Below, one piece after another: positions 4,703 through 6,728 of a stretch of DNA of 6,728 nucleotides. Both the position numbers and the translations under genes were made by a program. The first letter of the stretch is position 1. The number at the start of each line of letters is the position of its first letter. The notes beneath the pieces are model-generated. The model ran no database searches. It saw only the letters and a program-made list of their open reading frames with translations, and was not told the DNA's origin. The stretch is from Micavibrio sp. (GTDB lineage Bacteria > Pseudomonadota > Alphaproteobacteria > Micavibrionales > Micavibrionaceae): positions 1 to 6,728 of the forward strand of contig JAMONE010000212.1 in NCBI GenBank assembly GCA_027066695.1. Reading direction: 5' to 3'.

Positions 4703-4717
4703 TTGTGCGCCGCACAA
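4703..4717. promoter_or_regulatory. Operator-like site 2, perfect palindrome between divergent promoters
   Basis: TTGTGCG and CGCACAA are perfect 7-bp arms around one C. This is the symmetric form of site 1, centred about 59 bp away. It sits immediately upstream of the phasin -35 and about 24 bp upstream of the -35 of the divergent carboxypeptidase promoter, so a bound dimer could affect both genes or loop with site 1. Confidence 0.6.
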
Positions 4718-4740
4718 CTTTATTTGAAAAACATAAAACA

Positions 4741-4769
4741 TGGACACAAGATTACAAATATAGTACAAT
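4741..4769 (+). promoter_or_regulatory. Promoter of the carboxypeptidase gene
   Basis: TGGACA (4741-4746), a 17-bp spacer and TACAAT (4764-4769) match 5 of 6 bases at both hexamers. Transcription would start near 4776. This rules out the in-frame TTG at 4773 as the translation start and favours GTG 4830. Confidence 0.65.
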
Positions 4770-4829
4770 TTATTGTTGTTTATTACCTTCTTTGCCGTCA
4801 ACTTCATATATCTTGGGATTAATTTAAAC

Positions 4830-6227
4830 GTGACAAACGCAAAATACATAAATGCTCTGCATAAAAAACCCAATTCTATATTGGTCATGCTTACTATATT
4901 TATGTGTGCCTTTATATTCACTAATTCAGCGGCAAATGCAAAAGCAAACAAGAAATATGCTGCGGTTGTTATTGACACGGAGACTGGCCTTGTATTGCAT
5001 CAGGAGAATGCGAATAAGCGTTTGCACCCTGCATCATTAACAAAAATGATGACGTTATTAATGGTGTTTGATGCGCTAGATCGGGGAGAGATAAGGCTTA
5101 ATACCCGCATTAAAATCTCACCATATGCCACCAGCATGATACCTAGTAAACTTGGGCTAGCGGCAGGTGAGAGCATCAAAGTTAAAGATGCTATTTACGC
5201 GCTGACAACGAAATCTGCAAATGATGTTGCTGTTGCGCTGGCGGAAAAGCTTGGCGGCACGGAAAAGAAATTTGCAGTAATGATGACAAAAAAAGCGCGT
5301 GAGCTTGGAATGCGTAAAACCCGCTTTAAAAATGCATCGGGCCTACATCATCCTAAGCAAGTCAGCACTGCGCGTGACATGGCTAAACTTGGGCAAGTGC
5401 TGGTCACTACTTATAAAAAGCATTATCATTACTTCTCTAAAAAGAGCTTTAAATATAAGGGTAAGACATATCGCAGCCATAATAAATTAATGGGTACATA
5501 TGCGGGTATGGATGGCTTAAAAACTGGCTATATTAATAAGTCAGGCTTTAACCTTGTCTCTTCAGTCGTTAGAAATGATCGCCGTTTAATCGGCGTTGTG
5601 TTTGGCGGAAAGACGGGCAAGTCACGAAATGCACGAATGAGGCAACTGCTTGATAATTCATTTAACAGAATTGCTACTATGAGGATTGCCAATAACGCTA
5701 TTGTGCCAGTGCCACAAAGAAAACCTGCATCATATGCGTTCAAAACCGCGCAGCGTTGGGCTATGCTTTCCCCTGCTAATGATAATTCAATGTTTAATCG
5801 CATGATTGGTCAAGGTGACTATGACATAAATGTGCGCAACCGCATCGAGACTGGTTTAATTGCTATTTCTGCTCATATGGGGCAGAGCATCCCGACATAT
5901 ATATTCCCCAATGATTATAATAGTTATAAGCCAGCAAAGATGGTAAATATCCCAAACCGTAATATTCAAAAAGGCAATTGGTCAGTACAAGTTGGCGCGT
6001 TCACAACGCGCGCACGCGCTGATAATGCTGTGATTAAAAATATGGATAATCTGCCCAAAGATTTACGTCATAGCAAAAGCATGATTGCACCGCTTAAAAC
6101 CGAGCAAGGCTGGATTTTCAGGGCTAGATTGAGCGGATATAGTAAATCCAGCGCAAAGGATGTTTGTAGAATTATACATGAGTGCATTGTAATCTCGCCA
6201 AGCACTTATCGCTCGTTAAACAAATAA
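4830..6227 (+). CDS. D-alanyl-D-alanine carboxypeptidase (S11 family) with C-terminal SPOR domain
   Basis: Penicillin-binding protein of the PBP5/6 (DacA/DacC-like) group. The family removes the terminal D-Ala from peptidoglycan stem pentapeptides in the periplasm. Numbered from GTG 4830 (465 residues), a signal peptide covers about 1-37 (Lys-rich start, hydrophobic stretch, cleavage after ANA). The catalytic motifs are all present: SLTK with nucleophile Ser69 and Lys72, SAN at 129-131, KTG at 231-233. A linker of about 130 residues leads to a SPOR domain at about 382-459 (NWSVQVGAFTTRARADNAV, then GWIFRARLSGYS), which binds denuded glycan and targets septa. The GTG start is chosen for the promoter position and the signal-peptide shape; its ribosome-binding site is weak (GGGA 11 bases upstream). 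ATG 4887 would shorten the signal. It is followed after 5 bases by the next gene. Confidence 0.92.
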   Translation: MTNAKYINALHKKPNSILVMLTIFMCAFIFTNSAANAKANKKYAAVVIDTETGLVLHQENANKRLHPASLTKMMTLLMVFDALDRGEIRLNTRIKISPYATSMIPSKLGLAAGESIKVKDAIYALTTKSANDVAVALAEKLGGTEKKFAVMMTKKARELGMRKTRFKNASGLHHPKQVSTARDMAKLGQVLVTTYKKHYHYFSKKSFKYKGKTYRSHNKLMGTYAGMDGLKTGYINKSGFNLVSSVVRNDRRLIGVVFGGKTGKSRNARMRQLLDNSFNRIATMRIANNAIVPVPQRKPASYAFKTAQRWAMLSPANDNSMFNRMIGQGDYDINVRNRIETGLIAISAHMGQSIPTYIFPNDYNSYKPAKMVNIPNRNIQKGNWSVQVGAFTTRARADNAVIKNMDNLPKDLRHSKSMIAPLKTEQGWIFRARLSGYSKSSAKDVCRIIHECIVISPSTYRSLNK

Positions 6228-6232
6228 ATCAG

Positions 6233-6728
6233 ATGTCAGATAACAACAAAAATAACAGCCAAAGTGGCAATGTCCTTATCATTATATTGCTGGCAATTGT
6301 GCTTATCGGCGCATTAACTGCGGCTTTGCAAAGCACATCACAGCAAAGCTCTCACATTGATAACGAAACATTGATACTTCGCGTATCCGAAGTGCAACGC
6401 TATGCTTCAGAGCTAGAGCGCGGCGTTACATTCATAATGCAAAACGGCTTTAGCGAGAGTGACGTGCGCTTTTCTCATCCTGATGCACACGGCGATTATG
6501 GCGATCTTGGCGCGGATGCGGATAAGGGCGACCAGCTATTTGCCCGTGAAGGCGGCGCGGCGCGTTATCGGCTTGCTCCTAGTGATGTTAATGATGAAAG
6601 CGCGTGGGAGTTCTATGGCAACACAGCCCTTCCTGATGTCGGATCAAGCAAAGCAGAGCTTATCGCCGTATTGCCTAATGTTACGCAAGCTTTTTGTGAT
6701 AGGGTAAATAGTAATTTGGGCTATGACG
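6233..6728 (+). CDS. Single-span membrane protein of unknown function (partial, runs off the window)
   Basis: The frame is open from ATG 6233 to the window end, giving 165 residues so far. A short polar, Asn/Ser-rich N-terminus (MSDNNKNNSQSG) precedes one hydrophobic segment, about 13-32 (NVLIIILLAIVLIGALTAAL), then a hydrophilic part with a probable coiled stretch (ETLILRVSEVQRYASELERG) and an Asp/Gly-rich region. The layout, polar start, GNVLIIILLAIVLIGAL then QS-rich helix, resembles a pilin-like family of alphaproteobacterial hypothetical proteins I have seen, but the Glu at position 5 of a true prepilin core is missing. AWEFYGNTALPDVG and AELIAVLPNVTQAFCDRVN further on also look like that family. 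It starts 5 bases after the carboxypeptidase stop with little Shine-Dalgarno, suggesting translational coupling. Function unknown. Confidence 0.75.
   Translation, partial: MSDNNKNNSQSGNVLIIILLAIVLIGALTAALQSTSQQSSHIDNETLILRVSEVQRYASELERGVTFIMQNGFSESDVRFSHPDAHGDYGDLGADADKGDQLFAREGGAARYRLAPSDVNDESAWEFYGNTALPDVGSSKAELIAVLPNVTQAFCDRVNSNLGYD

Noticed and set aside
4558..4978. Open frames on both strands in the phasin-carboxypeptidase gap
   Set aside because: They overlap promoters and operators, have low-complexity translations and match no family.

Overview
The window looks like the chromosome of a low-GC (mid to high 30s percent by eye) alphaproteobacterium. The evidence is the order mutM, small exported protein, rpsT, dnaA, which I recall from Rhodospirillales-like genomes; an MutM zinc finger of the C-x4-C form; a PHA-granule phasin; an S11 carboxypeptidase fused to a SPOR domain; and a GTCATTGC-type interspersed palindromic repeat of the kind I recall from Rickettsiales, Holosporales and relatives. 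I cannot name the genus.

Layout. Positions 2-91 hold the last codons of an unidentified gene whose stop overlaps the mutM start (TAATG). mutM (91-918, base-excision repair) is followed after 12 bases by a small predicted exported protein of unknown function (931-1308). A TTGACA promoter then drives rpsT (1544-1804, ribosomal protein S20), which ends in a strong intrinsic terminator (1854-1881 plus a T-run). A 482-base gap leads to dnaA (coding from ATG 2287 to 3723). This gap contains a GC-richer, strongly foldable island (about 2022-2150), with a 21-bp palindrome that overlaps a consensus TATAAT and a long hairpin. It could be a dnaA promoter with a structured leader, or a small RNA gene.

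Downstream of dnaA, 3724-4200 is a scar of mobile and repetitive DNA. It holds several hairpins, a REP/MITE-like inverted repeat, and, on the minus strand, the C-terminal remnant of an IS200/IS605 (Y1) transposase broken by a one-base frameshift, with its probable right-end hairpin still attached. This remnant directly abuts the 3' end of the phasin gene (4201-4584, minus).

The phasin gene and the carboxypeptidase gene (start chosen at GTG 4830, end 6227) are divergently transcribed. Between them lie two back-to-back promoters and two matching operator-like sites of the form TTGTGC-N3-GCACAA, about 59 bp apart. They contain the TGC-N3-GCA core reported for PhaR-type regulators of PHA granule genes. 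The carboxypeptidase gene is followed after 5 bases by a single-membrane-span protein (6233 to beyond the window end) of a family I know only as hypothetical.

Together the genes are mostly housekeeping: DNA repair, translation, replication initiation, carbon storage and cell-wall trimming. I see no defence system, CRISPR array, tRNA or rRNA, and no convincing cluster of DnaA boxes that would make this the origin. The parts most worth follow-up are the dnaA upstream island, the phasin operators and the IS remnant.
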